Shown here: piece by piece, positions 27,432 to 36,774 of the stretch
Position numbering within the stretch: the first letter of the stretch is position 1
How the letters are laid out: each line of letters opens with the position of its first letter
Notes under the pieces: model-generated
What the model saw: the letters and a program-made list of their open reading frames with translations, nothing else
What the model was told of the DNA's origin: nothing
Databases searched by the model: none
Program-made: the position numbers and the translations under genes
From: Butyrivibrio proteoclasticus
GTDB taxonomy: Bacteria; Bacillota; Clostridia; Lachnospirales; Lachnospiraceae
NCBI RefSeq assembly: GCF_900115735.1
Contig: NZ_FOXO01000009.1
Location: forward strand, 81,676 to 145,675
DNA length: 64,000 nucleotides
Direction: 5' to 3'

Positions 27432-27833
27432 ATGAATAGAAGTTTACTGAGAGAGCAGATTTTTATGTTGCTTTTTCGTGTTGAATTTAATTCCATCGAA
27501 GAGATGGCAGAGCAGGAAGAACTTTTTACAACAGTAAGTGATGAAGAGTTCTCTAAAAAAGATGCTGATCAGATCAGGGAAAAATATGAGAAGATAGCAG
27601 AAAAGCTTCCTGAGATCGATGAGGCAATAAACAGTGCCACATCAGGATGGGATACAAAGCGTATGGCTAAGGTGGATCTTACAATCATACGTCTTGCTGT
27701 TTATGAAATAAAATACGATGACAGCGTTCCAACAGGTGTAGCGATAAATGAGGCGGTAGAACTTGCCAAGAAGTTTGGACAGGATGGATCACCTGCTTTT
27801 GTAAATGGAGTGTTAGCTAAATTTGCGCAGTGA
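27432..27833 (+). CDS. nusB: Transcription antitermination factor NusB
   Basis: 133 residues from ATG 27432, with TAGGA 8 nt upstream (an adjacent GTG at 27429 is too close). SLLREQIFMLLFRVEFN at the start and NEAVELAKKFGQDGSPAFVNGVLAKF at the end match NusB. It binds boxA RNA with S10 in rRNA antitermination. Its 3' end overlaps the xseA start. Confidence 0.95.
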   Translation: MNRSLLREQIFMLLFRVEFNSIEEMAEQEELFTTVSDEEFSKKDADQIREKYEKIAEKLPEIDEAINSATSGWDTKRMAKVDLTIIRLAVYEIKYDDSVPTGVAINEAVELAKKFGQDGSPAFVNGVLAKFAQ

Positions 27834-29046
27834 ATATACAGTCACACAGGTTAATTCTTATATCAAGAATATGTTTACTCAGGATTTCCTTTTAAGGACT
27901 ATCACTATAAAAGGAGAAGTGAGTAATTTGAGGTACCACTCATCCGGACATATTTATTTTACTATGAAGGATGCCGGTGGTGCTATTTCTTGTGTGATGT
28001 TCCGTGGTGACAAGGAAAGAGGCGGCCTTTCTTTTTTGATGAAAGAGGGACAGCAGATAAAGGCCAGTGGAACAGTTGATGTATATGAAAGAGATGGGAA
28101 ATATCAGCTTTACGCCAGAAAGATTGAACTTGACGGCGCAGGAGCCCTTTACGAAAAATATGAAGAGCTTAAGAAAAGGCTTGCCGAGTCCGGCATGTTT
28201 GATGAAGTATACAAACAGCCTATTCCCAGATATATAAAAACTCTTGGAATAGTTACAGCTCCTACTGGTGCGGCAGTGAGGGATATAATAAATGTGGCTA
28301 CCCGTAGAAATCCGCATATTCAAATAATTCTTTATCCCGCCATAGTACAAGGAGCAGAAGCTTCTGAGAGTATAGTCAGAGGAATACAGGCTCTGACAGA
28401 GAAAAATGTTGATGCCATGATTGTTGGACGTGGTGGAGGTTCTATAGAAGATCTTTGGGCTTTCAACGAAGAAAATGTAGCACAAGCAATTTTTGACTGC
28501 CCTATTCCTATCATTTCTGCAGTTGGTCATGAGACGGATACTACAATAGCTGATTATGTTTCTGATAGAAGAGCACCGACTCCTTCTGCGGCAGCTGAGC
28601 TTGCAGTGTACGAGTACGAGAGGTTCCTTCAGGATATAGAGGATTATGCTTTTACTCTTACTAAGAGCATGGAAAGCAGGATAAGAGCAAGGAAGCTTAT
28701 AGAGGACAGGTTAAAAGAGAACCTACGACTTTTAAGTCCTATGAATAAGGTCAGGGACAGACTTCTTAGAATTGATAAACTTGGTGATGCCCTAAACTCA
28801 AGGATGGACAGAAGGTTGTCAGAGTACAGGCATAGATTAAATATCGATATAGAAAAGTTAAAGGGACTATCGCCACTTGACAGACTAATGGGCGGATATT
28901 CTTATGTCTCAAATGGGGCAGGAGATAATGTCAAAAGTATTGGATCGGTCAAGGAAGGCGATGAACTTAACATATACGTTACAGATGGAATCATAAGAAG
29001 TACTGTTGTTGGAACAAAGGAAATATCGTATGGCAAAGAAAAGTGA
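27823..29046 (+). CDS. xseA: Exodeoxyribonuclease VII large subunit
   Basis: 407 residues from TTG 27823, which overlaps the nusB stop; no other start would retain the N-terminal OB fold (VTQVNSYIKNMF). The catalytic domain contains GTVTAPTGAA-type sequence near 140 and GRGGGSIEDLWAFN near 205. The C-terminal coiled coil follows from about 260. With XseB it degrades single-stranded DNA to oligonucleotides. The TTG start suggests coupled, lowered translation. Confidence 0.95.
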   Translation: MRSEYTVTQVNSYIKNMFTQDFLLRTITIKGEVSNLRYHSSGHIYFTMKDAGGAISCVMFRGDKERGGLSFLMKEGQQIKASGTVDVYERDGKYQLYARKIELDGAGALYEKYEELKKRLAESGMFDEVYKQPIPRYIKTLGIVTAPTGAAVRDIINVATRRNPHIQIILYPAIVQGAEASESIVRGIQALTEKNVDAMIVGRGGGSIEDLWAFNEENVAQAIFDCPIPIISAVGHETDTTIADYVSDRRAPTPSAAAELAVYEYERFLQDIEDYAFTLTKSMESRIRARKLIEDRLKENLRLLSPMNKVRDRLLRIDKLGDALNSRMDRRLSEYRHRLNIDIEKLKGLSPLDRLMGGYSYVSNGAGDNVKSIGSVKEGDELNIYVTDGIIRSTVVGTKEISYGKEK

Positions 29047-29263
29047 GAACACAGAAGAAAAGAAGCTTACAGTAGAAGAAGCATTTTCTGAGATAGAGAA
29101 GAAAATACAGGCTCTTGATAAAGAAGATATTTCTTTAGAGGATTCTTTTAAAGAATATCAGGAGGGAATGGAACTTCTAAAGTATTGTCATGAGGCTATC
29201 GAGAAAGTTGAGCAGAAGGTTCAAAAAATAGCAGCAGATGGCAATCTGGAGGATTTTGAATAA
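29030..29263 (+). CDS. xseB: Exodeoxyribonuclease VII small subunit
   Basis: 77 residues from ATG 29030, overlapping the end of xseA by 17 nt. LTVEEAFSEIEKKIQAL and SLEDSFKEYQEGMELLKYC are diagnostic of XseB. Several copies bind the XseA coiled coil. Confidence 0.95.
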   Translation: MAKKSENTEEKKLTVEEAFSEIEKKIQALDKEDISLEDSFKEYQEGMELLKYCHEAIEKVEQKVQKIAADGNLEDFE

Positions 29264-29264
29264 G

Positions 29265-30209
29265 ATGAGCACAGCAGATTTTGAAAAGCGCCTGACTGAA
29301 AAGGCAGCTTTTGTTTCAGATATTATTAAGACTTTTCTTCCCAAAGAGGAAGGCTATGCAGCGAAGGTTTTGGAGGCGATGAATTACAGCCTCATGGCTG
29401 GCGGCAAGAGAATCAGACCTATAATGATGTTTGAATCTTATAGACTGTTTGCGGGAGATTTAGCAGATGATAGCGTTATAAAACCTTTTTTAGCTGCCAT
29501 AGAGATGATCCATACGTATTCGCTTGTTCATGATGATCTTCCTGCTATGGACAACGATGAATACAGAAGAGGACGTAAGACTACCCATGCTGTATACGGT
29601 GCAGGAATGGCTACACTTGCAGGTGACGGACTTTTAAATTATGCTTTTGAAACAGCTATTTTGGGTGCCATGTCAGGAAAAGAACTCTCTGATTATGACG
29701 CAGATACTAAAAACAGATATCTGGCAGCTTTGAATATTCTTGCCACAAAGGCCGGTGTCTACGGAATGGTTGGCGGTCAGTGTGCTGATATTATGGCAGA
29801 GAATTCAACAGACCTCTCAGATAGTGAAAAGAAGGATGTGCTTTTTTATATTGACGAGAACAAGACAGGAGCTTTAATAGAAGCGAGTCTTATGGTTGGA
29901 GCTGTTTTAGGCGGAGCTGACAGATTACAGGTTGAAAAAATGGAAAAAATCGGAAGCAATGTAGGAATTGCTTTCCAGATCCAGGATGATATTCTTGATA
30001 TTGAGGGAACTCTTGAAGAACTTGGAAAACCCATAGGTTCTGATGAGAAGAATGGAAAGAGTACCTATGTGAGTCTCTATGGAATTGAAAGTGCCAAGGC
30101 AAAGGTAAAAGAGCTTACTGATGAGGCCACAAAGAGTCTTGAAGACATGAATTTTGATGATTCATTTTTAGATGAATTATTTCAGTATATGATCTACAGA
30201 AAGAAGTAA
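29265..30209 (+). CDS. ispA: Farnesyl diphosphate synthase (polyprenyl synthetase family)
   Basis: 314 residues from ATG 29265, with GGAGG in the end of xseB; the longer frame from 29238 lacks support. The first aspartate-rich motif is DDLPAMDND near 88 and the second is DDILD near 243. GGKRIRP near 43 binds the pyrophosphate. It condenses IPP with DMAPP or GPP. It lies directly before dxs, a common pairing in Clostridia. Confidence 0.95.
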   Translation: MSTADFEKRLTEKAAFVSDIIKTFLPKEEGYAAKVLEAMNYSLMAGGKRIRPIMMFESYRLFAGDLADDSVIKPFLAAIEMIHTYSLVHDDLPAMDNDEYRRGRKTTHAVYGAGMATLAGDGLLNYAFETAILGAMSGKELSDYDADTKNRYLAALNILATKAGVYGMVGGQCADIMAENSTDLSDSEKKDVLFYIDENKTGALIEASLMVGAVLGGADRLQVEKMEKIGSNVGIAFQIQDDILDIEGTLEELGKPIGSDEKNGKSTYVSLYGIESAKAKVKELTDEATKSLEDMNFDDSFLDELFQYMIYRKK

Positions 30210-30267
30210 TATCTATAGTTTGCAGAATAATCTGCTGTAGTATAACGAAATTAGGTAGGTGGAAGTT

Positions 30268-32118
30268 ATGCTTCTAGATGATATAAACAAAACAGGCGAC
30301 ATAAAGAATATTCCACAGTCTAAGTATCCGGAGCTGGCGCAGGAAATAAGAGATTTTTTGATTGAAAAGATTTCTGTTTCAGGTGGCCATTTGGCATCTA
30401 ATCTTGGAACTGTAGAATTAACCATGGCTCTTCATGTTGCTCTTGATCTTCCGAAAGATAAGATAATATGGGATGTAGGACATCAGTCATACACTCACAA
30501 GATTCTTACAGGAAGAAAAGATAAATTTGATACCTTAAGACAGTTTGGTGGAATGAGCGGTTTCCCTAAACGCTGCGAATCAGACACAGACTGTTTTGAT
30601 ACAGGACACAGTTCAACTTCTATTTCTGCAGGTCTTGGAATGGTAAAGGCAAGAGACCTTAAGAAAGAGGATTATACTGTAGTGTCTGTCATTGGCGACG
30701 GATCACTGACAGGTGGGCTTGCTTATGAAGCGCTAAATAATGCAGCAAAACTTGAGACCAATTTCATTATTATTCTCAATGATAATGAGATGTCTATTTC
30801 TGAAAGTGTTGGAGGTATGAAAAAATACCTCAATTCAGTGCGTACAGCGGAAGGTTATCTGAATCTGAAAGAGGATGTTTACGCCCAGCTTCGAACCAAT
30901 ACAAAAGTGGTTGATAATATCAGAAGGGCAAAAAACAGCTTTAAACAACTCTTTGTACCGGGAATGGTATTTGAAAACCTTGGAATTACATACTTAGGAC
31001 CTGTTGATGGGCATAACACAGCAGAGCTTGTGAAGGTTATAAAAGAGGCCAAAAAGGTCAAAAAAGCAGTTATGATCCATGTCATGACCAAGAAAGGCAA
31101 GGGATATGAACCTGCAGAGAGACATCCTGCGAGATTCCATGGCACCGAACCATTCATTGTCGAAAATGGTCTTCCAAGAAATCCTAGGACTACATCTAAC
31201 TATCAGGATATTTTCAGCACAGTTATGTGCAAGCTTGGTGACAGGGATGAAAAGGTGGTTGCTATAACTGCGGCTATGGCCGACGGAACAGGACTTAAGA
31301 GATTCAGGAACATGTATCCTGACAGATTTATTGACGCAGGAATTGCAGAGGAGCATGCAGTAACTTTTGCAGCGGGAATGGCAGCCGGTGGCTATAAGCC
31401 TGTTTTTGCAGTTTATTCCTCATTCCTTCAGAGGGCATATGACCAGATATTGGAGGATGTATGTCTTCAGAAGCTACCAGTTGTTTTCGCAATTGACAGA
31501 GCGGGACTTGTAGGAAGCGATGGTGAGACCCATCAGGGAATATTTGATTTGTCCTATCTTTCATCTATGCCTAACATGACTATCTGTGCTCCCAAGAATA
31601 AATGGGAACTGTCAGATATGCTCAAGTTTGCCGTGAACTATGGAGCACCGATTGCAATCAGGTATCCGAGGGGCAATGCATATGATGGTCTTAAGGAGTT
31701 CAGAGCTCCTGTGGAAGCTGGCAAGTGTGAAGTTATCTATGAAGAAAAAGATATATGTCTTTTTGCACTTGGCTGCATGGTAAAGATTGGTGAAGAAGTA
31801 AGAAAAATACTTAAAGATAATGGCTTAAAATGCACTCTTGTTAATGCGAGATTCGCAAAGCCGATAGATACTGATTATATTCACGTTGCATCTTCAAACC
31901 ACAAACTCTTTGTTACTATGGAAGAGAATGTGGCAAGCGGTGGCCTTGGCGAGAAGGTTAGAGCCTATATTGATGAAAACAGGCTGGATTGCAACGTATT
32001 ACAGATTGCTATACCTGATAAATTCGTAACCCACGGAAATGTTGATAAACTCAGAAAAGAACTTGGAATTGACGCACAGTCTATAGCAGACAGAATCATG
32101 AAAGAGATACAAAGGTAA
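30268..32118 (+). CDS. dxs: 1-deoxy-D-xylulose-5-phosphate synthase
   Basis: 616 residues from ATG 30268 (GGTGG upstream). It makes DXP from pyruvate and glyceraldehyde-3-phosphate, the first step of the MEP isoprenoid pathway. The thiamine-diphosphate motif is GDGSLTGG (about 147-154) with the closing NDN near 178. DVGHQSYTHKILTGR near 71 is typical of Dxs. The transketolase pyrimidine and C-terminal domains are complete. Confidence 0.97.
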   Translation: MLLDDINKTGDIKNIPQSKYPELAQEIRDFLIEKISVSGGHLASNLGTVELTMALHVALDLPKDKIIWDVGHQSYTHKILTGRKDKFDTLRQFGGMSGFPKRCESDTDCFDTGHSSTSISAGLGMVKARDLKKEDYTVVSVIGDGSLTGGLAYEALNNAAKLETNFIIILNDNEMSISESVGGMKKYLNSVRTAEGYLNLKEDVYAQLRTNTKVVDNIRRAKNSFKQLFVPGMVFENLGITYLGPVDGHNTAELVKVIKEAKKVKKAVMIHVMTKKGKGYEPAERHPARFHGTEPFIVENGLPRNPRTTSNYQDIFSTVMCKLGDRDEKVVAITAAMADGTGLKRFRNMYPDRFIDAGIAEEHAVTFAAGMAAGGYKPVFAVYSSFLQRAYDQILEDVCLQKLPVVFAIDRAGLVGSDGETHQGIFDLSYLSSMPNMTICAPKNKWELSDMLKFAVNYGAPIAIRYPRGNAYDGLKEFRAPVEAGKCEVIYEEKDICLFALGCMVKIGEEVRKILKDNGLKCTLVNARFAKPIDTDYIHVASSNHKLFVTMEENVASGGLGEKVRAYIDENRLDCNVLQIAIPDKFVTHGNVDKLRKELGIDAQSIADRIMKEIQR

Positions 32119-32123
32119 TATTT

Positions 32124-33038
32124 ATGGCAAAAGAAAAATCAAGACTTGATGTCCTTTTAGTTGACAGAGGCTTTGCTCCTTCAAGAGAAAAGGCAAAGGC
32201 ACTTATCATGGCGGGTGATGTTTTTGTCAACGGACAAAGAGAAGATAAACCCGGAACAACCTTCGATGAGGCCAAGATTACAAGCCTTGAGGTGAAGGGG
32301 GATACGCTTCCTTATGTTAGCAGAGGCGGACTCAAGCTTGAAAAAGCAGTTAATAATTTTGGCTTTTCTTTAGAGTCAAAAGTATGTATGGATATAGGGG
32401 CATCCACAGGTGGATTTACAGACTGCATGCTGCAGAATGGAGCCACAAAGGTTTATTCAGTGGATGTTGGGCATGGACAGCTTGACTGGAAGCTTAGAAG
32501 CGACGAGAGAGTTGTCTGCATGGAAAAAACAAACTTCAGGTATATGGTTAGGGATGATATACAGGATGATCTTGATTTTGCATCCTGTGATGTTTCTTTT
32601 ATCTCACTTACCAAGATACTTCTTCCGGCCAGAAGGCTCTTAAAAGATAATGGAGAAATGGTATGCCTTATCAAACCGCAGTTTGAAGCGGGCAAAGATA
32701 AAGTGGGCAAAAAAGGCGTAGTCAGGGACCCTAAAGTTCATGAGGAAGTAATTCACAGGATCATGGACTTTGTAGGAATAGCAGGGTTTGACGTTCTCCA
32801 CCTTGATTTTTCTCCTATAAAGGGACCCGAGGGAAATATTGAGTACCTTATACATATAAGGAAAAATCCTGAAAAGAATGATGTGGCAGGGGAACTGTCA
32901 GAGGCTGATGGCGAAAAGAAGTTATCTGAAGTTGTTCTTGAAAAAAGTGGAATATCCCATGAACCTGATATGGAGAGTCTCATAGCAGAAACTGTTCTCA
33001 GAGCTCATGGAAAACTTGATAAAAATGCTGGGGAATAA
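32124..33038 (+). CDS. tlyA: TlyA family rRNA 2'-O-methyltransferase
   Basis: 304 residues. The N-terminal S4 RNA-binding domain (about 5-65: RLDVLLVDRGFAPSREKAKALIMAGDV) is followed by an FtsJ-like methyltransferase with DIGASTGGFTDC near 91-102 as the SAM motif. Family members methylate ribose in 16S and 23S rRNA; some are described as haemolysins. The C-terminus after about residue 255 is longer than usual. It lies between dxs and nadK, as in many Clostridia. Confidence 0.93.
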   Translation: MAKEKSRLDVLLVDRGFAPSREKAKALIMAGDVFVNGQREDKPGTTFDEAKITSLEVKGDTLPYVSRGGLKLEKAVNNFGFSLESKVCMDIGASTGGFTDCMLQNGATKVYSVDVGHGQLDWKLRSDERVVCMEKTNFRYMVRDDIQDDLDFASCDVSFISLTKILLPARRLLKDNGEMVCLIKPQFEAGKDKVGKKGVVRDPKVHEEVIHRIMDFVGIAGFDVLHLDFSPIKGPEGNIEYLIHIRKNPEKNDVAGELSEADGEKKLSEVVLEKSGISHEPDMESLIAETVLRAHGKLDKNAGE

Positions 33039-33040
33039 AG

Positions 33041-33883
33041 ATGCACAATTTTTGCATTGTCACGAATAGAAGCAAGGATGTCAATCTTGACATCACAAAC
33101 TACATTAAAGAATATCTTGAAAAGAACGGAAAAGAATGTGTTATCGCAGAGAGCACAAAAATCCGCGATGACAAGCACACAGGTAAAGAGTTTCAAAGCT
33201 CTATACCGGAAGATTCAGACTGTTGTATAGTGCTTGGAGGAGACGGAACCATGCTTCAGGCTGCAAGAAGTGCAGCCCGCCTTGATATTCCTCTTATTGG
33301 TGTTAATCTTGGAACACTGGGATATCTTGCTGAAGTTGAAAAGAGTGGTATTGACGACGCTCTTGAGAGGATCCTTGCAGGAAAGTATGAGATAGAAGAC
33401 AGGATGATGCTCTATGGAAGCATGAATGGTCAGGAGGGGTATTGTCTAAACGATATCGCAATTACCAGATATTCATCTATCAAAGCCGTAGATTATGAGA
33501 TCTATGTCAATGATCTTTTGCTGTGCAATTACCACGCAGATGGAATCATAATCTCTACTCCGACAGGTTCAACCGGCTACAATATGTCAGCAGGTGGCCC
33601 AATCGTTGAGCCTTCTGCAAATATGATATTGATAACGCCTATCTGCCCTCATACGCTTAATTCCAGAAGTCTTGTTTTATCAGCGGATACCAAGATTGAA
33701 GTTGGAATTGGCGGCTTCAGGGACGGTATAAACCAGAAGGTTGTAGCTTCTTTTGATGGAAGCGGAATAATAGAGATGACTACCGGAGACAGGATTGGTA
33801 TAAAGAAATCCAGTAAGACTACTAAAATCTTAAAATTAAACAGAGTAAGCTTTTTGGAAGTACTGGGGGAAAAATTCAGATAA
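33041..33883 (+). CDS. nadK: NAD kinase
   Basis: 280 residues. GGDGTMLQAAR (about 67-77) is the catalytic GGDGT loop. LGTLGYLAEV and TPTGSTGYNMSAGGPI further define the family. It phosphorylates NAD to NADP with ATP or polyphosphate. It begins 2 nt after tlyA and is part of the operon. Confidence 0.96.
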   Translation: MHNFCIVTNRSKDVNLDITNYIKEYLEKNGKECVIAESTKIRDDKHTGKEFQSSIPEDSDCCIVLGGDGTMLQAARSAARLDIPLIGVNLGTLGYLAEVEKSGIDDALERILAGKYEIEDRMMLYGSMNGQEGYCLNDIAITRYSSIKAVDYEIYVNDLLLCNYHADGIIISTPTGSTGYNMSAGGPIVEPSANMILITPICPHTLNSRSLVLSADTKIEVGIGGFRDGINQKVVASFDGSGIIEMTTGDRIGIKKSSKTTKILKLNRVSFLEVLGEKFR

Positions 33884-33910
33884 AAAAGTATTAAGGAGAG
33901 GGGAATCGTA

Positions 33911-34366
33911 ATGAAAAGAAACAGACATGATAAGATAATTGAGATCATAGCTTCTAACGTTGTTGAGACTCAGGAACAGCTTGCGGCTCTTTTGAAAGAA
34001 GCAGGATATGACGTTACACAGGCTACTGTATCAAGAGATATAAGACAGATGAAGCTTGCCAAGCAGGCAACAGAGGATGGCAAGTATAAATATGTATACA
34101 CTACTGCTGACAGCGATGCTATGCAGGATAAATATGTAAGTGTGTTAAGAGCAGGATATGTCAGCATGGACGTTGCACAGAATCTGCTTGTAATAAAGAC
34201 AGTGTCAGGAATGGCTATGGCGCTTGCAGCAGCTATTGATGCTTTGGATTTTCCACAGATAGTTGGATGTATTGCTGGCGATGACACTATAATGATTGCT
34301 ATTAAGACCAGTGAAGAGGCAGTTGAAGTTATGGAAGAACTGCGTACTCTTATGGGAAGAAACTAA
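33911..34366 (+). CDS. argR: Arginine repressor ArgR
   Basis: 151 residues. The N-terminal winged helix (KIIEIIASNVVETQEQLAALL ... VTQATVSRDIRQMKL) binds ARG boxes. The C-terminal domain has GTV-type arginine-binding sequence (VGCIAGDDTIMIA) used for hexamer formation. AGGAGAGGGG precedes the ATG. The argR-recN order is typical of Firmicutes. Confidence 0.95.
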   Translation: MKRNRHDKIIEIIASNVVETQEQLAALLKEAGYDVTQATVSRDIRQMKLAKQATEDGKYKYVYTTADSDAMQDKYVSVLRAGYVSMDVAQNLLVIKTVSGMAMALAAAIDALDFPQIVGCIAGDDTIMIAIKTSEEAVEVMEELRTLMGRN

Positions 34367-34412
34367 AAAAAGTTTTTAGCATGGCGGGGTCCTCTTTTGT
34401 GAGGAGAAAAAT

Positions 34413-36107
34413 ATGTTATATAGTTTACACGTAAAGAATCTTGCTCTTATAAAAGAGCAGGAAATTGAGTTTTCCAAGGGACTTAACATTTTAACCGGAG
34501 AGACAGGTGCAGGTAAATCAGTGATTCTGGGATCTGTCAATCTGGCACTTGGCGCTAAGGCTGATGGGAGTCTTATCAGAACCGGAGAAGAATATGCGCT
34601 TGTAGAGCTTGTTTTTGGAGTTGAAAATGAACTTCAAAAGAAGCTTCTTTTGGATATGGATATTCCTGTTGAGGAAGACGGAAACGTTGTGATTCAGAGG
34701 AAAATCATGCAGGGACGCAGCATCTCCAAGGTTTGCGGCGAGACAGTGACCACAAGGCAATTAAAAGATATTGCCAGTGTTCTTATCAATATTCATGGAC
34801 AGAATGATCATCAGGAACTTCTTCACAAGAAGAAACATATGGAGATTCTTGATGATTATTGTTTGGACAAATTGAAGCCTCTTTTTGAAAAGCTCTCAAC
34901 TGAGTATTCAAAGTTAAAAGAACTTGAGAAGAGCCTTGAAAGTACCAATATTGATGAGGCAGCAAGACTGCGAGAGCAGGAGCTTCTTGAGTTTGAGACA
35001 GGTGAAATATCAGATGCCGAAATAGTTGTCGGCGAGGATGAGAAGCTTGAGACCAAGTATCACAAGATGGTGAACAGTCGCAAAATTTCTGAGGCTGCCT
35101 GTGTGGTATCTTCTATGACCGGGTCAGGAGATGGCGATGAAAATGCGTCAGATATGATTGGAAGAGCAGTCAGGGAATTGTCGTCAGTTGTTTCCTACGA
35201 CAAGGATTTAGAGGACCTTCTCTCACAGCTTTCTGATGTGGAGAATCTTTTGACTGATTTTAATCATGCTCTTTCAGGCTACCTTGATGATCTTGAATTT
35301 GATGATGAGGATTTCAGGACAACAGAGGAGAGGCTCAACACCTTAAATCATCTGAAGGATAAATATGGCGGTACTTTGGAAAAAGTTCTTGAGTACTACA
35401 ATGAAAAGATGTCCCGCCTTGAGACATTAAGTGATCTTGATGCCAATAGAAACAAGATGATAGCTGATATAGCGGCTCAAAAGGAAAAAGTTCTTTCTCT
35501 GTGCAAAAAGATATCAGATATCAGAAAAAAGCAGGCTTTAGTTTTACAGGAAAGCTTAAAAGATGCTTTGATAGACCTTAACTTCATTGATGTCAAACTT
35601 GAAATAAGGATTACCAGTGACGAGGATAAGATATCAGCACGAGGTTATGATGATGCACAGTTTATGATATCAACTAATCCTGGTGAGAGCCTTAGAGCTA
35701 TGGACCAGATAGCAAGTGGCGGTGAGCTTTCAAGAATTATGCTCGCCCTTAAGACAGTGGTTGCAGATAAGGATGATATCAGTACACTTATTTTTGATGA
35801 AATAGATGCGGGAATAAGTGGGAAGACAGCCTGGAAAGTATCCAAAAAACTTGGAGAACTGTCAAAGGAACATCAGATCATATGCATTACGCATCTTCCT
35901 CAGATTGCAGCAATGGCTGATACTCATTTCATGATTGAAAAAGGTCTTGAAGATGGAAGAACTGTAACAAATATTTACAGACTTAAGGAAGATGATGGTA
36001 CAAAGGAACTTGCAAGACTCCTTGGTGGAGATGAAGTGACAGCGGCAAGCCTGCAAAATGCGAGAGAAATGCGACAGCTAGCGGAAGAAACTAAACGAGG
36101 AAAATGA
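34413..36107 (+). CDS. recN: DNA repair protein RecN
   Basis: 564 residues, an SMC-like ATPase for double-strand break repair. Walker A is GETGAGKSV (about 29-37), the long central coiled coil runs from about 150 to 380, and the ABC signature SGGELSRIM is near 430 with the Walker B LIFDEIDAGISG near 452. Full length. The upstream 46 nt have T-rich and GAGG sequence but no clear terminator. Confidence 0.96.
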   Translation: MLYSLHVKNLALIKEQEIEFSKGLNILTGETGAGKSVILGSVNLALGAKADGSLIRTGEEYALVELVFGVENELQKKLLLDMDIPVEEDGNVVIQRKIMQGRSISKVCGETVTTRQLKDIASVLINIHGQNDHQELLHKKKHMEILDDYCLDKLKPLFEKLSTEYSKLKELEKSLESTNIDEAARLREQELLEFETGEISDAEIVVGEDEKLETKYHKMVNSRKISEAACVVSSMTGSGDGDENASDMIGRAVRELSSVVSYDKDLEDLLSQLSDVENLLTDFNHALSGYLDDLEFDDEDFRTTEERLNTLNHLKDKYGGTLEKVLEYYNEKMSRLETLSDLDANRNKMIADIAAQKEKVLSLCKKISDIRKKQALVLQESLKDALIDLNFIDVKLEIRITSDEDKISARGYDDAQFMISTNPGESLRAMDQIASGGELSRIMLALKTVVADKDDISTLIFDEIDAGISGKTAWKVSKKLGELSKEHQIICITHLPQIAAMADTHFMIEKGLEDGRTVTNIYRLKEDDGTKELARLLGGDEVTAASLQNAREMRQLAEETKRGK

Positions 36108-36108
36108 A

Positions 36109-36768
36109 ATGACTATCGATAATGATGATCTTTTAAATAGTGTTATGGCATCACTTGGGAGAATAGATACAATATCTCTGTCAGATATGCCAAACATAGA
36201 CCTATATATGGATCAGCTTACAACTTTCATGGATGAGAGGCTAAAAAAGACTACAAGGTATCCGGATACTGATAAGATACTGACAAAGACCATGATCAAT
36301 AATTATGCCAAGAACAATCTTTTACCTCCTCCTGTAAGGAAGAAGTATTCAAAAGATCATCTGATATTGCTCATTTTTATTTATTACTATAAGAGCATAT
36401 TGTCTATAAATGACATACAGACACTTATTGAGCCTTTAAAAGAAAGATTTCATATAAGTGACGATGAATTTAATTTAAGTAAGATCTACGAAACTACCTA
36501 TGAGCTTCAGAACGAAGAGCTTGAGCCTGTGATGGAGGATCTTAAAAAGAAGTATGCACGTTCATTGGAGACATACGAAGATGCGGATATTTCTGAAGAA
36601 GAGAGAAAACGCATGCAGATGTTTTCTTTTATAACTCTTTTATCCTATGACGTTTATGTGAAAAAACTTTTGATAGAGAAGATACTTGATAATGTTGTCC
36701 TTGACGAAAAAGAAAGTAGCAGTAAAAAAGACAAAGCAAAGGACAAGAAGAACAAAAATAAGGAATAA
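36109..36768 (+). CDS. DUF1836 domain protein
   Basis: 219 residues. The central part (ILTKTMINNYAKNNLLPPPVRKKYSKDHLILLIFIYYYKSILS is split here only for description: TMINNYAKNNLLPPP then KKYSKDHLILL) resembles DUF1836, predicted to be MerR-like DNA-binding. The C-terminal 20 residues are lysine rich and probably disordered. It starts 1 nt after recN and ends 6 nt before pcrA, so it is coupled to both. The function is unknown; a regulatory role is the usual prediction. Confidence 0.85.
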   Translation: MTIDNDDLLNSVMASLGRIDTISLSDMPNIDLYMDQLTTFMDERLKKTTRYPDTDKILTKTMINNYAKNNLLPPPVRKKYSKDHLILLIFIYYYKSILSINDIQTLIEPLKERFHISDDEFNLSKIYETTYELQNEELEPVMEDLKKKYARSLETYEDADISEEERKRMQMFSFITLLSYDVYVKKLLIEKILDNVVLDEKESSSKKDKAKDKKNKNKE

Positions 36769-36774
36769 GATTTA